Of a stretch of 64,000 nucleotides of DNA, positions 1 to 9,553 are shown one piece after another. Under the pieces are notes generated by a model. It worked only from the letters and a program-made list of their open reading frames with translations. It had not been told where the DNA came from and did not search any database. Source of the DNA: Yersinia entomophaga (GTDB lineage Bacteria > Pseudomonadota > Gammaproteobacteria > Enterobacterales > Enterobacteriaceae); NCBI RefSeq assembly GCF_001656035.1, contig NZ_CP010029.1, positions 3,718,074 through 3,782,073 of the forward strand. Direction: 5' to 3'. The position numbers and the translations under genes are program-made. Every line of letters starts with the position of its first letter. Position 1 is the first letter of the stretch.

Positions 1-87
1 TTAAGCCAGTAACATGCTTTTCATTACCCCAGCTAACAGGGCATAATCGATTCAACTCCATTCGCCTTATTCCGTCAGGTATCTCCC

Positions 88-1080
88 ATGAAAAATCAGC
101 GTGTTACGTTACAAGACATTGCGTTACTGGCAGGAGTGACGAAAATGACCGTTAGCCGTTACCTGCGCACGCCGAAAAAGGTCGCGCCTGAGACCGCTGC
201 CCGCATTGCGCAGGTCATGGTTGAAGTGAACTATGCCGATGGTCATGAAGGCGAGGGGCGCGCTAACCAGCATAATCCTCGCATCGGTATTTTGGTACCT
301 TCCTTTAATAACCAGATTTTTTCCGATTTACTGGCGGGTATTGAATCTGTCACCGCCGGAAATAGCTATCAAACGTTGGTGGTTAACTATAACTATAATA
401 AAGATCGTGAAGAAGAACAGATCATCAACCTGCTTTCCTGCCAGATATCCGGCCTGATTTTGACTGATTCTGAACATACTTTACGTGCAGATAAATATTT
501 GAATGCTGCTGAAATTCCTATTGCGCAGGTGATGGATTTAGAGCCTCAACCTAATCGAATTACAGTTGGTTTTAATAATTATCAGGCCGCCTATGATATG
601 ACTTCCACGCTCATTGCCAGTGGTAAACAGCATATTGTCTGGTTTGGTTCGATGTCGGATGTACGTGATCGTAAACGTTATCAGGGATACAGCCAGGCGA
701 TGGAAGACGCGCAGCTATCACCTTTGCATATCACTCCTAACAAAGTGTCATCGGTATCTATAGGTTCTGGCATGTTGGCATTGGCGCGACAAATGTATCC
801 GCAGATGGATGCGATCTTTTGTACTAACGATGATATGGCGGTTGGCGTGTTACAGGAATGCCTGAAGCTGGGTATCGCGATACCGGCTGAAATGGCGATT
901 TCCGGCTTTCACGGGTTGGATATTGGTCAGGCAACTACGCCCGTTTTGGCCAGCGTGACTACTCCGCGCTATGAAATGGGTAAAGTAGCCGCAGAAATCT
1001 TAATCAAGAAAATCAAAAGTATTCCTACTATCGAACAGGTGGATCTTCATTATCGCATTTCTCTGGGTGGGACTATTTGA
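88..1080 (+). CDS. LacI-family transcriptional repressor, GntR/IdnR type
   Basis: The 330-residue protein has the LacI-family layout. An N-terminal helix-turn-helix (about residues 8-27, with the VTKMTVSRYLR core) is followed by a hinge and a periplasmic-binding-protein-like effector domain. The segments GIESVTAGNSYQTLV, CTNDDMAVG and AISGFHGLDIGQ are characteristic of the E. coli gluconate repressor GntR and its relative IdnR. The gene precedes a ketogluconate reductase, an MFS importer and edd on the same strand, so it is probably the local sensor of gluconate or a derivative. A GntR-like operator half-match lies about 210 bp downstream of its stop, before the next gene. The effector is inferred from family and neighbourhood only. 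The 1-87 stretch before it shows no gene. Confidence 0.85.
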   Translation: MKNQRVTLQDIALLAGVTKMTVSRYLRTPKKVAPETAARIAQVMVEVNYADGHEGEGRANQHNPRIGILVPSFNNQIFSDLLAGIESVTAGNSYQTLVVNYNYNKDREEEQIINLLSCQISGLILTDSEHTLRADKYLNAAEIPIAQVMDLEPQPNRITVGFNNYQAAYDMTSTLIASGKQHIVWFGSMSDVRDRKRYQGYSQAMEDAQLSPLHITPNKVSSVSIGSGMLALARQMYPQMDAIFCTNDDMAVGVLQECLKLGIAIPAEMAISGFHGLDIGQATTPVLASVTTPRYEMGKVAAEILIKKIKSIPTIEQVDLHYRISLGGTI

Positions 1081-1288
1081 TATCCGCGATAATCATTGCT
1101 GCCTGAACCCGTTAAATGCTTTCAGTCCGAATCATGTCCGATAACCGTGGGTATGTAGTGGTATCGCCACGTTGGTTATTGGCTACTGATTATCTGGCAA
1201 TTGATAATATTGCAAGCGAATAAATTGATTTATGGTTAAAGGAATTCGTTGAATGGAAATATTATACCGACGCAATGATAGCCAGCTC

Positions 1289-1305
1289 ACGTTGCAGGTA
1301 ACACG
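1289..1305 (+). promoter_or_regulatory. Candidate GntR-type operator
   Basis: The site reads ACGTTGCAGGTAACACG. Its right half GGTAAC matches the GntR operator consensus (TGTTACCGGTAACA) exactly; the left half is imperfect. It overlaps a possible -35 (TTGCAG, 1292-1297) that is 17 bp from CATGAT (1315-1320). It lies in the 440-bp gap between the LacI-type regulator and the ketoacid dehydrogenase gene. Confidence 0.3.
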
Positions 1306-1324
1306 TTTTCTTAACATGATTTAC

Positions 1325-1370
1325 AGTGACCAGTATCACAAAATAAAGTATTGAAAAAAGGTTTTATAAC
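1325..1370 (+). promoter_or_regulatory. Probable CRP site and -10 for the ketogluconate operon
   Basis: AGTGA-CCAGTA-TCACA at 1325-1340 matches nine of ten core positions of the CRP site. A -10-like TATAAC lies at 1365-1370, putting a start near 1375 and the CRP centre about 42-44 bp upstream. That is close to the class II position at -41.5. The rest of the 1081-1520 gap shows nothing else I can name. Confidence 0.45.
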
Positions 1371-1520
1371 GGCATCGACAAAATAAACGGAACAGAAAGA
1401 AATTAGCCGTGGATGATTAAAAACATTAAGAACAGCGATGTAATTAAATCATCCAATCATTGTTTAATAATGGCTAACTGCTTCGGTTATTTTTTATTTT
1501 ATTTTACTGTCAGGTGCTCA

Positions 1521-2483
1521 ATGATGAAAAAAAACCAACCGGCCGTGCTGATTATTGCTCCAGTAATGGATTATCTGACCGATAAACTGGACGCTAACTT
1601 TACCGTTCATAAACTGTATCTATTGGATGATGCCGCCAGTTTTCTGCGTGAACAGGGAGGGAATATCAAAGGTGTGGTAACCCGCGGTGATATTGGAATA
1701 AGCAATGAAGTTATGGCGCAACTGATTAATTTAGAGATTATCTCAATCTTTGGCGTCGGTACTGATGCCGTCGATTTGGAATATACTCGCGAGCGAAATA
1801 TTATTGTGACCAATACGCCGGGCGTGCTGACTGATGACGTCGCAGACACCGCTTTGGGGCTGATTATCACCACCTGCCGCCGTTTCTGTCAGGCCGATAA
1901 ATTCCTGCGTGCTGGGCAGTGGCCGAAAAGCAGTTTGCCGCTGTCGACAAAAGTAACCGGCAAGCGCCTGGGGATTTTTGGCATGGGACGCATAGGCCGC
2001 GCTATTGCGCGCCGTGCCGCCGGTTTCGACATGCAAATTGCCTATACCGATAATACTCACGATCGTGAATTGCCTTATCAGTTTGTGCCCGACCTGATCG
2101 ATTTAGCGCGTCAAAGCGATATTTTGGTGATTGCCATTTCCGGAGGGAAAGACAGCGGCGGTCTGATTGATGCCAAAGTGTTTGCCGCCATGCCGGAACA
2201 TGCCATTCTGATTAATATTGCCCGTGGCAATATGGTGAATCAGGATGATCTGATTGCGGCGCTACAGCAAAAAACTATCGGCGGAGCCGGATTGGATGTG
2301 TTCGCTAACGAACCTCATGTGCCGCAGGCATTAATCGAGTTGGAAAACGTGGTGCTATTGCCACATATTGCCAGCGCCACCGTTGAAACGCGTATGCAAA
2401 TGAGCGACATGGTATTTTCTAATATCTCTGCTTATTTCTCTGAGCAACCGGTACCGACGGCGATTAAGTATTCATTAGTTTGA
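1521..2483 (+). CDS. D-isomer-specific 2-hydroxyacid dehydrogenase, likely 2-ketogluconate reductase
   Basis: The 320-residue protein belongs to the D-2-hydroxyacid dehydrogenase family (GhrB/2-ketoaldonate reductase branch). Visible landmarks are the Rossmann motif GMGRIG, the substrate-binding arginine in NIARGNMV, the catalytic glutamate in DVFANEP and the catalytic histidine in LLPHIASAT. An in-frame ATG exists at 1413, but its first 36 residues are AT-rich and unlike the family. An AGGTG ribosome-binding site at 1512-1516 supports the start at 1521 (or the adjacent ATG at 1524). Next to an importer, edd and a gluconate dehydrogenase, the likely reaction is NAD(P)H-dependent reduction of 2-ketogluconate to gluconate. 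Glyoxylate or hydroxypyruvate reductase activity is the alternative. Confidence 0.8.
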   Translation: MMKKNQPAVLIIAPVMDYLTDKLDANFTVHKLYLLDDAASFLREQGGNIKGVVTRGDIGISNEVMAQLINLEIISIFGVGTDAVDLEYTRERNIIVTNTPGVLTDDVADTALGLIITTCRRFCQADKFLRAGQWPKSSLPLSTKVTGKRLGIFGMGRIGRAIARRAAGFDMQIAYTDNTHDRELPYQFVPDLIDLARQSDILVIAISGGKDSGGLIDAKVFAAMPEHAILINIARGNMVNQDDLIAALQQKTIGGAGLDVFANEPHVPQALIELENVVLLPHIASATVETRMQMSDMVFSNISAYFSEQPVPTAIKYSLV

Positions 2484-2658
2484 GTTGATTCGTATCAGGG
2501 TTAATTAATTTAGCCCTCTCGAAATAATAATAAAAATAAATTATCACATCGTGCATTTTAAAATAACTGGCAAATTAATTCTAATTTGCTGACGGTATTC
2601 TCTGCGCCAGCCATCCGAATCGCAGAGTAAATATTGCTATAGAAGAGGCGTGTTCAAT

Positions 2659-3975
2659 ATGGACAGTAAGATTCCTAATGCCCGTTGGTTCCGCATTATT
2701 GTTCCCATCATGATTGCCTGTATTATTTCCTTTATGGACCGGGTTAATATCAGCTTCGCATTACCCGGTGGAATGGAAAGCGATCTGGGTATTACCAGCC
2801 AGATGGCTGGTTTAGCCGGCGGCATCTTCTTTATTGGTTATTTATTTCTGCAAGTCCCTGGAGGGCGTATTGCGGTACACGGCAGCGGGCGTAAATTTAT
2901 CGCTTATTCCCTGTGCGCCTGGGCGGTCGTATCCATTCTGACCGGATTTGTGACCAATCATTATCAGTTATTATTCCTACGCTTTGTTCTGGGCGTCTCT
3001 GAAGGCGGCATGTTGCCAGTGGTACTGACCATGGTGAGTAATTGGTTTCCCGAGCGTGAAATTGGCCGAGCTAACGCTTTTGTGATGATGTTTGCACCTA
3101 TCGGCGGCATGTTCACCGCGCCGCTTTCTGGCTATATCATTAATATATTGGACTGGCGCTGGTTATTTATTCTGGAAGGCACGCTATCCGCTATTGTATT
3201 AGTGATGTGGTGGTTTGTGATTAGCGATCGCCCGGAAGAGGCTAAGTGGCTCTCTGAAAAAGAGCGCGATTATCTGGTGACTGAATTAGCCCGTGAACGC
3301 GCCGAAAAGATGCATAATAAACTGGTCACCCATGCGCCGCTGAAAGCCGTATTTCAGAATAAAGGTCTAATGAAACTGGTGGCACTTAATTTCTTTTACC
3401 AAACCGGTGATTATGGTTATACCCTGTGGTTACCTACCATATTAAAAAATCTGACCGGTGGAAATATGGCGTCGGTTGGCGTATTAGCCATATTGCCTTT
3501 TATTGCGACAACTTTAGGTATTTACGCTATTTCCTATCTATCGGATAAAACCGGTAAGCGCCGTTTGTTTATTATGCTTTCCCTGTTCTGTTTTGCCGCT
3601 GGATTAATCACGTCGGTCATATTCCGCCATAACGTGATGGTGTCCTATCTGTCCCTGGTGTTCTGCGGTTTCTTCCTTAAAGCCGCGACCAGCCCGTTCT
3701 GGTCTATCCCCGGCCGAATTGCTATTCCGGAAGTGGCCGGTGGGGCGCGTGGAGTGATTAATGGTTTAGGTAATTTGGGGGGATTCTGCGGCCCGTATCT
3801 GGTGGGCGTCGTGATGTTTTTCTACGGTCAAAGCGCGGCGGTTTGCATGCTGGCGGGGTCGCTGGTCATTGCCGGTTTGATTACGCTATCCCTGCCAAAA
3901 GACTGCGATTTGAATGTGGCTCCCAAGGAAAAAAAACCTGTCGATAGCGCGTTAGCTAAAGTGAAAACCGTTTGA
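2659..3975 (+). CDS. MFS transporter, anion:cation symporter family (sugar-acid importer)
   Basis: This is a polytopic inner-membrane protein of 438 residues with about 12 hydrophobic segments. The early [11 protein letters not shown] motif and the [10 protein letters not shown] and [16 protein letters not shown] segments are typical of the anion:cation symporter family, which takes up hexuronates, glucarate or 2-ketogluconate. ATG 2659 is chosen because AGAGG at 2644-2648 is well spaced for it; the GTG at 2650 is too close. The gene sits 175 bp after the ketoacid dehydrogenase and just ahead of the UPF0303-edd pair, so the substrate is probably 2-ketogluconate or gluconate. Exact specificity cannot be read from sequence. 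Confidence 0.82.
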   Translation: MDSKIPNARWFRIIVPIMIACIISFMDRVNISFALPGGMESDLGITSQMAGLAGGIFFIGYLFLQVPGGRIAVHGSGRKFIAYSLCAWAVVSILTGFVTNHYQLLFLRFVLGVSEGGMLPVVLTMVSNWFPEREIGRANAFVMMFAPIGGMFTAPLSGYIINILDWRWLFILEGTLSAIVLVMWWFVISDRPEEAKWLSEKERDYLVTELARERAEKMHNKLVTHAPLKAVFQNKGLMKLVALNFFYQTGDYGYTLWLPTILKNLTGGNMASVGVLAILPFIATTLGIYAISYLSDKTGKRRLFIMLSLFCFAAGLITSVIFRHNVMVSYLSLVFCGFFLKAATSPFWSIPGRIAIPEVAGGARGVINGLGNLGGFCGPYLVGVVMFFYGQSAAVCMLAGSLVIAGLITLSLPKDCDLNVAPKEKKPVDSALAKVKTV

Positions 3976-4025
3976 ATCAGGCGGATTGGGCGCTGAGAGT
4001 GCCCAACCTGCTGCCGGAGATGACT

Positions 4026-4538
4026 ATGAACTTATCCCAACAAATTGCCTTATGTCAGCAACACTTACAGGTACTGCAGTTTTCCCATTTCAACCATCAG
4101 CTAGCCTGGTCGCTAGGCGAAAGCATCAGGCAACGCGCCGAGCGGCAACATCTTGCGCTGGCGATAGAAATCAATGTGAATCATCAGTGTATTTTCAGTT
4201 ATGCCATGGCAGGAACCACGCCGGAAAATCAGGACTGGCTGCGCCGGAAACGGAATGTGGTGGAGTTACTGAATATCAGCTCTTACGAGGCCGGGCTGAT
4301 GTTGCAACAGCGGCAAACCACGCTTAGCGAGCGCTACGGCGTTAATCCACGGGATTATGCCGCACTGGGTGGTGGTTTTCCCTTGCAGATTAGGCAATCG
4401 GGCGTGATTGGCAGCATCAATGTATCGGGCGCCCCGCATCTGGATGATCATGAGTTCCTCCTGCTGACGCTATCTGAGTTTATCGGTTTGCCTGCGGGCA
4501 GCGTGGAATCCCTCCGCGAGCTGGACAATACGCTATGA
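4026..4538 (+). CDS. UPF0303 / heme-degrading-domain-like protein
   Basis: The 170-residue soluble protein resembles the UPF0303 (DUF336/HbpS-like) family. The recognisable parts are a central [18 protein letters not shown] segment, [11 protein letters not shown] and the C-terminal [16 protein letters not shown]. Members are small alpha/beta proteins, some annotated as heme-binding or heme-degrading; none has a firm role in sugar-acid metabolism that I know of. A TTG at 3972 would extend the frame, but GGAG at 4016-4019 is six bases before ATG 4026. Its stop overlaps the edd start by four bases (ATGA), implying translational coupling with edd. Confidence 0.72.
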   Translation: MNLSQQIALCQQHLQVLQFSHFNHQLAWSLGESIRQRAERQHLALAIEINVNHQCIFSYAMAGTTPENQDWLRRKRNVVELLNISSYEAGLMLQQRQTTLSERYGVNPRDYAALGGGFPLQIRQSGVIGSINVSGAPHLDDHEFLLLTLSEFIGLPAGSVESLRELDNTL

Positions 4539-6352
4539 CGATAAATCCAACGGTGGAACGAGTTACTCAGCGAATTGCCGCTCGCTCTCTGGCTACCCGA
4601 AGCGCCTATTTGCAGCGCATAGCGGCGGCAAAGGAGTGCCGAGTACGCCGTTCTCTGCTGGGCTGTGGCAATCTGGCTCACGGTTTTGCAGCCTGCCAGC
4701 CGGAGGATAAAACTGCGCTAAAAAATCAGCTAAGCAGCGATATCGCCATTATTACGTCTTATAACGATATGTTGTCCGCCCATCAACCTTATGCCGATTA
4801 CCCGAGTCAGATCAAAGCTGCTTTGCATCAGGTGGGTGCGGTGGGGCAGGTGGCGGGTGGCGTACCGGCGATGTGTGATGGCGTCACTCAAGGGCAGGAT
4901 GGCATGGAGCTTTCCCTGATGAGCCGGGATGTGATTGCCATGTCTGCTGCCGTGGGGCTTTCTCACAATATGTTCGATGGCGCACTGTATCTGGGGGTGT
5001 GCGATAAAATTGTGCCTGGTCTGCTGATGGCGGCGTTGTCTTTTGGTCATCTGCCAGCGATTTTTGTCCCGGCGGGGCCGATGGGAAGCGGTTTACCGAA
5101 TAAAGAGAAAGTGCGTATTCGCCAGCTCTACGCCGAGGGGAAAACGGATAGACAGGCTCTGTTGGAAGTTGAGGCGGCGTCTTATCACGGTGCCGGTACC
5201 TGTACCTTTTATGGTACTGCTAATTCCAATCAGATGGTGATGGAGGTTATGGGGCTGCATTTGCCTGGGGCGTCTTTTATCCAGCCGGACGATCCTTTGC
5301 GCGAAGCCTTGACCGCAGCGGCGGCACGGCAAATTACGCGACTAACCGAAGTCAGCGGGCAGTATTTACCATTGGGAAAATTGGTGGATGAAAAGGTTAT
5401 CGTCAACGGCATTGTGGCTTTGTTAGCGACCGGCGGGTCGACAAACCACACCTTGCATTTGGTGGCTATGGCGCGGGCGGCGGGGATCATCATTAATTGG
5501 GATGATTTCTCCGATTTGTCGAACTGTATTCCTCAGCTTTGCCGAATTTATCCCAATGGCCCGGCGGATATTAATCATTTTCAGGCTGCAGGTGGCGTCG
5601 CGCTTTTAGTGCGGGAACTACTGCAGGGCGGTTTGCTGCATCCTGACGTTGAAACCGTGGCGGGCTTTGGCCTACGGCGTTATACCCAAGAGCCTTATCT
5701 CTCCGCGGGAGAACTGTTTTGGCGTGAAGGCGTGGCAAAATCTCTGGATCGAGCGGTGATTGCTGACTTATTGCAGCCTTTCGCCATTCACGGTGGTACC
5801 AAGGTGATGAGCGGTAATCTGGGAAGAGGGGTGATGAAAACCTCGGCGGTTCCTGCGGAATATCAGGTTATTGAAGGGCCAGCGCTAGTATTTGATAGTC
5901 AGCATCAGGTACAGCCTGCCTTTGATGCGGGATTGCTCAATCAGGATTGCGTGGTGGTGGTGCGTTATCAAGGGCCAAAAGCGGTAGGAATGCCGGAATT
6001 ACATAAATTGATGCCACCGCTGGGCGTGTTATTGGATCGCGGCTTTAAAGTGGCTTTGGTGACCGATGGTCGATTGTCTGGCGCATCCGGGAAAGTCCCT
6101 GCGGCGATTCACGTTACGCCGGAGGCCTACTGTGGCGGACTGTTGGCAAAAATCCGCAGCGGCGATCGAGTACGAGTGAACGGGCATACCGGTGAGCTAA
6201 CGCTGTTGGTCGATGAATCCGAGTTGGAGAGACGCCAACCCGAGGAGCCAGATTTATCCCGCTTTCATCTTGGCTGCGGGCGCGAGCTGTTCGGTGCGTT
6301 ACGGGAAAGCTTATCCGGTGCCGAGCAGGGAGCCTGTTGTATTCGATTTTAG
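4535..6352 (+). CDS. edd: Phosphogluconate dehydratase (Entner-Doudoroff)
   Basis: This 605-residue member of the IlvD/Edd dehydratase family converts 6-phosphogluconate to 2-keto-3-deoxy-6-phosphogluconate. Length and sequence follow E. coli Edd, including [26 protein letters not shown], the cysteine-containing GVCDKIVPG and [14 protein letters not shown] segments that hold the iron-sulfur cluster, and [19 protein letters not shown]. The start overlaps the UPF0303 gene. In E. coli edd is followed by eda; here no KDPG aldolase follows. A bidirectional terminator and a convergent gluconate dehydrogenase operon come next, so eda must lie elsewhere. Confidence 0.95.
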   Translation: MTINPTVERVTQRIAARSLATRSAYLQRIAAAKECRVRRSLLGCGNLAHGFAACQPEDKTALKNQLSSDIAIITSYNDMLSAHQPYADYPSQIKAALHQVGAVGQVAGGVPAMCDGVTQGQDGMELSLMSRDVIAMSAAVGLSHNMFDGALYLGVCDKIVPGLLMAALSFGHLPAIFVPAGPMGSGLPNKEKVRIRQLYAEGKTDRQALLEVEAASYHGAGTCTFYGTANSNQMVMEVMGLHLPGASFIQPDDPLREALTAAAARQITRLTEVSGQYLPLGKLVDEKVIVNGIVALLATGGSTNHTLHLVAMARAAGIIINWDDFSDLSNCIPQLCRIYPNGPADINHFQAAGGVALLVRELLQGGLLHPDVETVAGFGLRRYTQEPYLSAGELFWREGVAKSLDRAVIADLLQPFAIHGGTKVMSGNLGRGVMKTSAVPAEYQVIEGPALVFDSQHQVQPAFDAGLLNQDCVVVVRYQGPKAVGMPELHKLMPPLGVLLDRGFKVALVTDGRLSGASGKVPAAIHVTPEAYCGGLLAKIRSGDRVRVNGHTGELTLLVDESELERRQPEEPDLSRFHLGCGRELFGALRESLSGAEQGACCIRF

Positions 6353-6360
6353 CAATAAAA

Positions 6361-6394
6361 AACGGCGAGTGCGCGTTATCACCTTCGCCGTTTT
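6361..6394. terminator. Bidirectional Rho-independent terminator between edd and gluconate dehydrogenase
   Basis: An 8-bp perfect stem (AACGGCGA 6361-6368, TCGCCGTT 6385-6392) has A-rich DNA on its left and a T run on its right. It can therefore end both edd on the plus strand and the convergent cytochrome gene on the minus strand. Confidence 0.8.
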
Positions 6395-6485
6395 GCCGTG
6401 GTCGCAGCTGATTGCCCGTCACGCATGGCGAGCGTTAACGGATTGTTATTCAATGCGAAACAGCTTTATCTCTGTCCTGATGCGG

Positions 6486-7904
6486 TTATTTTGTGATTTT
6501 GCGTTTTCGGCCTAATACAAAAATCAGCGCGATTAACACCAATACGCCCACAACCATAGCCGGGGCCATATAAGGCTGTAGTTTCGCCAGCAGCGGAACC
6601 GGCCCACCGGCGCGCAACTCAGCGACATCAGCCTCGCTAACGCTCACCTGCGGATTGCCGTAATTCTGTAAAACGTAATTGGCAATCAACGCAATCTCTT
6701 TGTCATTCAAATAATTGACGTAGGATTCCGGGCCAAAGTTAGGCATCAACACATGTTCATTTCCCACTTTTCGATCGACACCGAATAACATGGCAGAAAT
6801 CAGGTTCGCCGGATTGCTGGAACCGGTAGCGGTGTTATTGAACAGGGATGGATAAGCCTGATTTTTGCTGCCGCTACCGTCCGGTTGATGACAACTGGCG
6901 CAGTTACCGCTAAATAATGCCGCACCGGTATCCTGCGTATGATTGGCGGTCGCCGGATGCAGGCCGCGCAATCCTTCCTCCACATTAACCGGTTGGCCAA
7001 ACTGGTCTGCCGCCTGCCTATCCAGCGGGTCGCGTACCGGCTTGGTACTTTTCAGGTAAACCGCAATCGCCAGCAGGTCTTCTTTGGGTAAATATTGCAG
7101 GCTGTTTTGTACCGCTTCCGCCATGCCACCCGCCGCCTGATTTTTACCCTTGGTACGACCGGTAGCCAAATATTCCACGAGCTGCTCATTGCTCCAGCCG
7201 CCAATACCACTCACTGGATCTGAAGTAATATTTGGCGCATACCAAGGCCCAACCATGCCACCGGCGAAAGCTTTGCCGTGGTTTTCGCCCATCAGCAGAT
7301 TACGAGGCGTATGGCAGGTGTCACAGTGGCCGGGGCCGTTCACCAGATAAGCGCCGCGATTCCATTGTTCACTTTGGCTAGCGTCAGGTTCAAAACGGCC
7401 TTTGTCGAGGAACATCATGTTCCAGCCGATCATGGCAAAGCGCATATTGAACGGGAAAGGCAATTCCGTCGGGATATTTTCCTCATCCACCGCTGCAACG
7501 CCGTGCATAAAGTAGGCGTACAGCGCCTTAATATCCTCGCCGCTCAGGCGTGTGTAGGAGGTATAAGGCATGGCGGGATACAAATGACTACCGTCAGACC
7601 GAATGCCGTCGCGTACTGCTCGGGCGAACTGTTCTTCGGTGTAGTTGCCAATACCGGCAGCTTTGGACGGCGTGATATTGGTGGAGTAAATCACGCCCAT
7701 CGGCGAGCTGATACCGTAGCCGCCAGCGTAAGGTGTACCGCCTTCGGGCTTGGTGTGGCAAGCCTGACAGTCAGAGGCAATGGCGACTTGCTCGCCCTTG
7801 TGAATCCATTCCTGCTGGCTGAGAGAAGCATTGTCCGCTGCCAGCGCCGCTGCGCTGATGAAAGAGAGAGAAAGCAAGAAAGCGCCGATTCGTTTTTTCA
7901 TCAT
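6486..7904 (-). CDS. Gluconate 2-dehydrogenase cytochrome c subunit
   Basis: This is a 472-residue membrane-bound triheme cytochrome c. It has a Sec signal peptide (about residues 1-22, ending AALA), three CXXCH heme sites at about residues 46-50 (CQACH), 194-198 (CDTCH) and 335-339 (CASCH), and a C-terminal membrane anchor (about 440-465) followed by a basic tail. This matches the cytochrome subunit of the gluconate/2-ketogluconate dehydrogenase family, which passes electrons from the periplasmic flavoprotein to ubiquinone. It is the last gene of a three-gene minus-strand operon, and its start overlaps the end of the flavoprotein gene by four bases. Confidence 0.92.
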   Translation of the reverse strand: MMKKRIGAFLLSLSFISAAALAADNASLSQQEWIHKGEQVAIASDCQACHTKPEGGTPYAGGYGISSPMGVIYSTNITPSKAAGIGNYTEEQFARAVRDGIRSDGSHLYPAMPYTSYTRLSGEDIKALYAYFMHGVAAVDEENIPTELPFPFNMRFAMIGWNMMFLDKGRFEPDASQSEQWNRGAYLVNGPGHCDTCHTPRNLLMGENHGKAFAGGMVGPWYAPNITSDPVSGIGGWSNEQLVEYLATGRTKGKNQAAGGMAEAVQNSLQYLPKEDLLAIAVYLKSTKPVRDPLDRQAADQFGQPVNVEEGLRGLHPATANHTQDTGAALFSGNCASCHQPDGSGSKNQAYPSLFNNTATGSSNPANLISAMLFGVDRKVGNEHVLMPNFGPESYVNYLNDKEIALIANYVLQNYGNPQVSVSEADVAELRAGGPVPLLAKLQPYMAPAMVVGVLVLIALIFVLGRKRKITK

Positions 7905-9553
7905 TTGCCCGCCATTGAACGAGCCATATCGTCGGCTGCTTTCAAACCCAGCGCCGCCATAGTCAGGGTGCTATTTACCACGCTGGCAGAGGGAATGGCG
8001 CTACCGCCCGGTAACCATAGGTTGGCGTGATCGAAGGTTCGACAGTTTCCATCCACTACCGAATCCTTCGGATCGCTGCCCATAATTGTTCCACCCATAA
8101 TATGGTTGTTGGCATTCAGACTGGTGGTGATTTTGAATTCATCGGCTTCAAACAGTTGGCCGATATGCTCCAGCTGTTTGTGCGCGGCCTCGGCACCCTG
8201 ACGTACGTAGTCACCGACATCGTAATAAATATCCGGGCACGGCAAGCCGTGGGCATCTGTGCGGGTTTTGCTCAGTGTCAGACGGTTTTCCGGATCGGGC
8301 AGCGGTTCCAGGCTGATCGACAAATCAGCGCCGTAAGCCGCTCGGCGGCGGATTTCCTCATCCAGTTCCTTGCCGACTAGGCCCATCTCCAGCGCTTGCT
8401 GAGTCGCAGGCAAAACCCGGTTGATATTGTTGAGAATCATCTTGTTAGCCGAATAATCTTTACGGAACTCGCCGTCCCGTGGGCCAACCAGGCAACTGCT
8501 TTGCGCCGGGCCGCGGCCTAGCCACAGCGGTTCTTTGGCCAAAAACGTACAGTGAAAACCGGAGTGGTCCATCATGTTGCGGCCGACCTGATCGGAAGAG
8601 TTGGCGATACCGTTCGGGTTTTTCTCATTCGCCGCGATCAGCAGTAGTCGGGGCGTTTCAATCCCGTTACAGGCTAATGCGAAGGTTTTCCCCGTGGCTT
8701 TATGAGATTGTTTCTGGTTATCCAGCCAGTGTACGGCGGTAACCTGATTATCCTCATCGGTATCAATTTTGTAGACCACCGCTTCCGCCAGTACCGCCGC
8801 GCCTTTCATTTCTGCGCGTTCGATGTGATGGATACCGTTATACATGGCACCAATTGGGCAGATCGGTTGGCAGTTATTGTTACCGCAGCAGGTCGGGCGG
8901 CCTTCCCACGGGCGGGTACTGCGTCCCTGCGGAATGGGCACCGAATTATAGCCGTGAGGGTTAACCACTTCGGCAAAGCGAGTATCGCCGTAAGCCCAAG
9001 GCACACTATCCATCGGATAAGGTTTACTGCGTTCAGACGGAGATTGTTTAGCCGGATCGTTCGGCCCGGCTACGCCAATTTCGTCTTCTGCACGGCAATA
9101 GTAGGGTTCCAGTTCGTCATAAGAAATCGGCCAATCGCGCCCCACGTCGTATAGCGTTTTCATCTGGAAATCGTTGGGAACGTGACGCCAGCAAGATGCG
9201 GCCCAATGCCAAGTGGTGCCGCCGACGGTGCGTAAATAACCTTGTTTAAAGCTACCGGCGCTTGGGCCGCTGAGTTCGACGTAATTATTTTCCGGGAAAT
9301 ACAGCGGCGCGGTGGCATATTTTGACTGCGGATAAAGCCCTTGATAATCCGAGCCAGTACGGTTATCAAACGGCATATTACGCCAGTTTTCTACGGCCTG
9401 ACCGCGGCTGATGCGCAGACCGGCTTCCAATACTAATACCGAGTAGCCTTGGCTGACTAATTGGTCGGCCATCATGCCACCGACAATACCGGAGCCAACG
9501 ATGATAACGTCGGCAGAGGCGTCACCATTGGCGCTGAAAATAGGTTTTTTCAT
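7901..9553 (-). CDS. Gluconate 2-dehydrogenase flavoprotein (GMC oxidoreductase) subunit
   Basis: The 550-residue catalytic subunit oxidises D-gluconate to 2-keto-D-gluconate on the periplasmic face. It has the FAD dinucleotide-binding motif VGSGIVGG near residues 19-26. The C-terminal GMC segment with GGTIMGSDP, the NLWLPGGSAIPSAS stretch and the NSTLTMAALGLKAAD ending is typical of the family. A cysteine-rich patch (CCGNNNCQPICPIGA) near residue 220 is also usual for this subunit. It has no signal peptide of its own; family members are co-exported with the Tat-signal small subunit encoded just upstream. Ketogluconate or sorbitol dehydrogenase paralogues are the main alternative for substrate. 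Confidence 0.9.
   Translation of the reverse strand: MKKPIFSANGDASADVIIVGSGIVGGMMADQLVSQGYSVLVLEAGLRISRGQAVENWRNMPFDNRTGSDYQGLYPQSKYATAPLYFPENNYVELSGPSAGSFKQGYLRTVGGTTWHWAASCWRHVPNDFQMKTLYDVGRDWPISYDELEPYYCRAEDEIGVAGPNDPAKQSPSERSKPYPMDSVPWAYGDTRFAEVVNPHGYNSVPIPQGRSTRPWEGRPTCCGNNNCQPICPIGAMYNGIHHIERAEMKGAAVLAEAVVYKIDTDEDNQVTAVHWLDNQKQSHKATGKTFALACNGIETPRLLLIAANEKNPNGIANSSDQVGRNMMDHSGFHCTFLAKEPLWLGRGPAQSSCLVGPRDGEFRKDYSANKMILNNINRVLPATQQALEMGLVGKELDEEIRRRAAYGADLSISLEPLPDPENRLTLSKTRTDAHGLPCPDIYYDVGDYVRQGAEAAHKQLEHIGQLFEADEFKITTSLNANNHIMGGTIMGSDPKDSVVDGNCRTFDHANLWLPGGSAIPSASVVNSTLTMAALGLKAADDMARSMAGK

Noticed and set aside
1..87. Possible 3' end of a minus-strand gene starting with a stop complement at base 1
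   Set aside because: The frame closes again within about 50 bases and shows no recognisable sequence.
7278..8030. 250-residue plus-strand frame opposite the gluconate dehydrogenase genes
   Set aside because: Antisense to well-conserved cytochrome and flavoprotein genes, with no ribosome-binding site and low-complexity translation.
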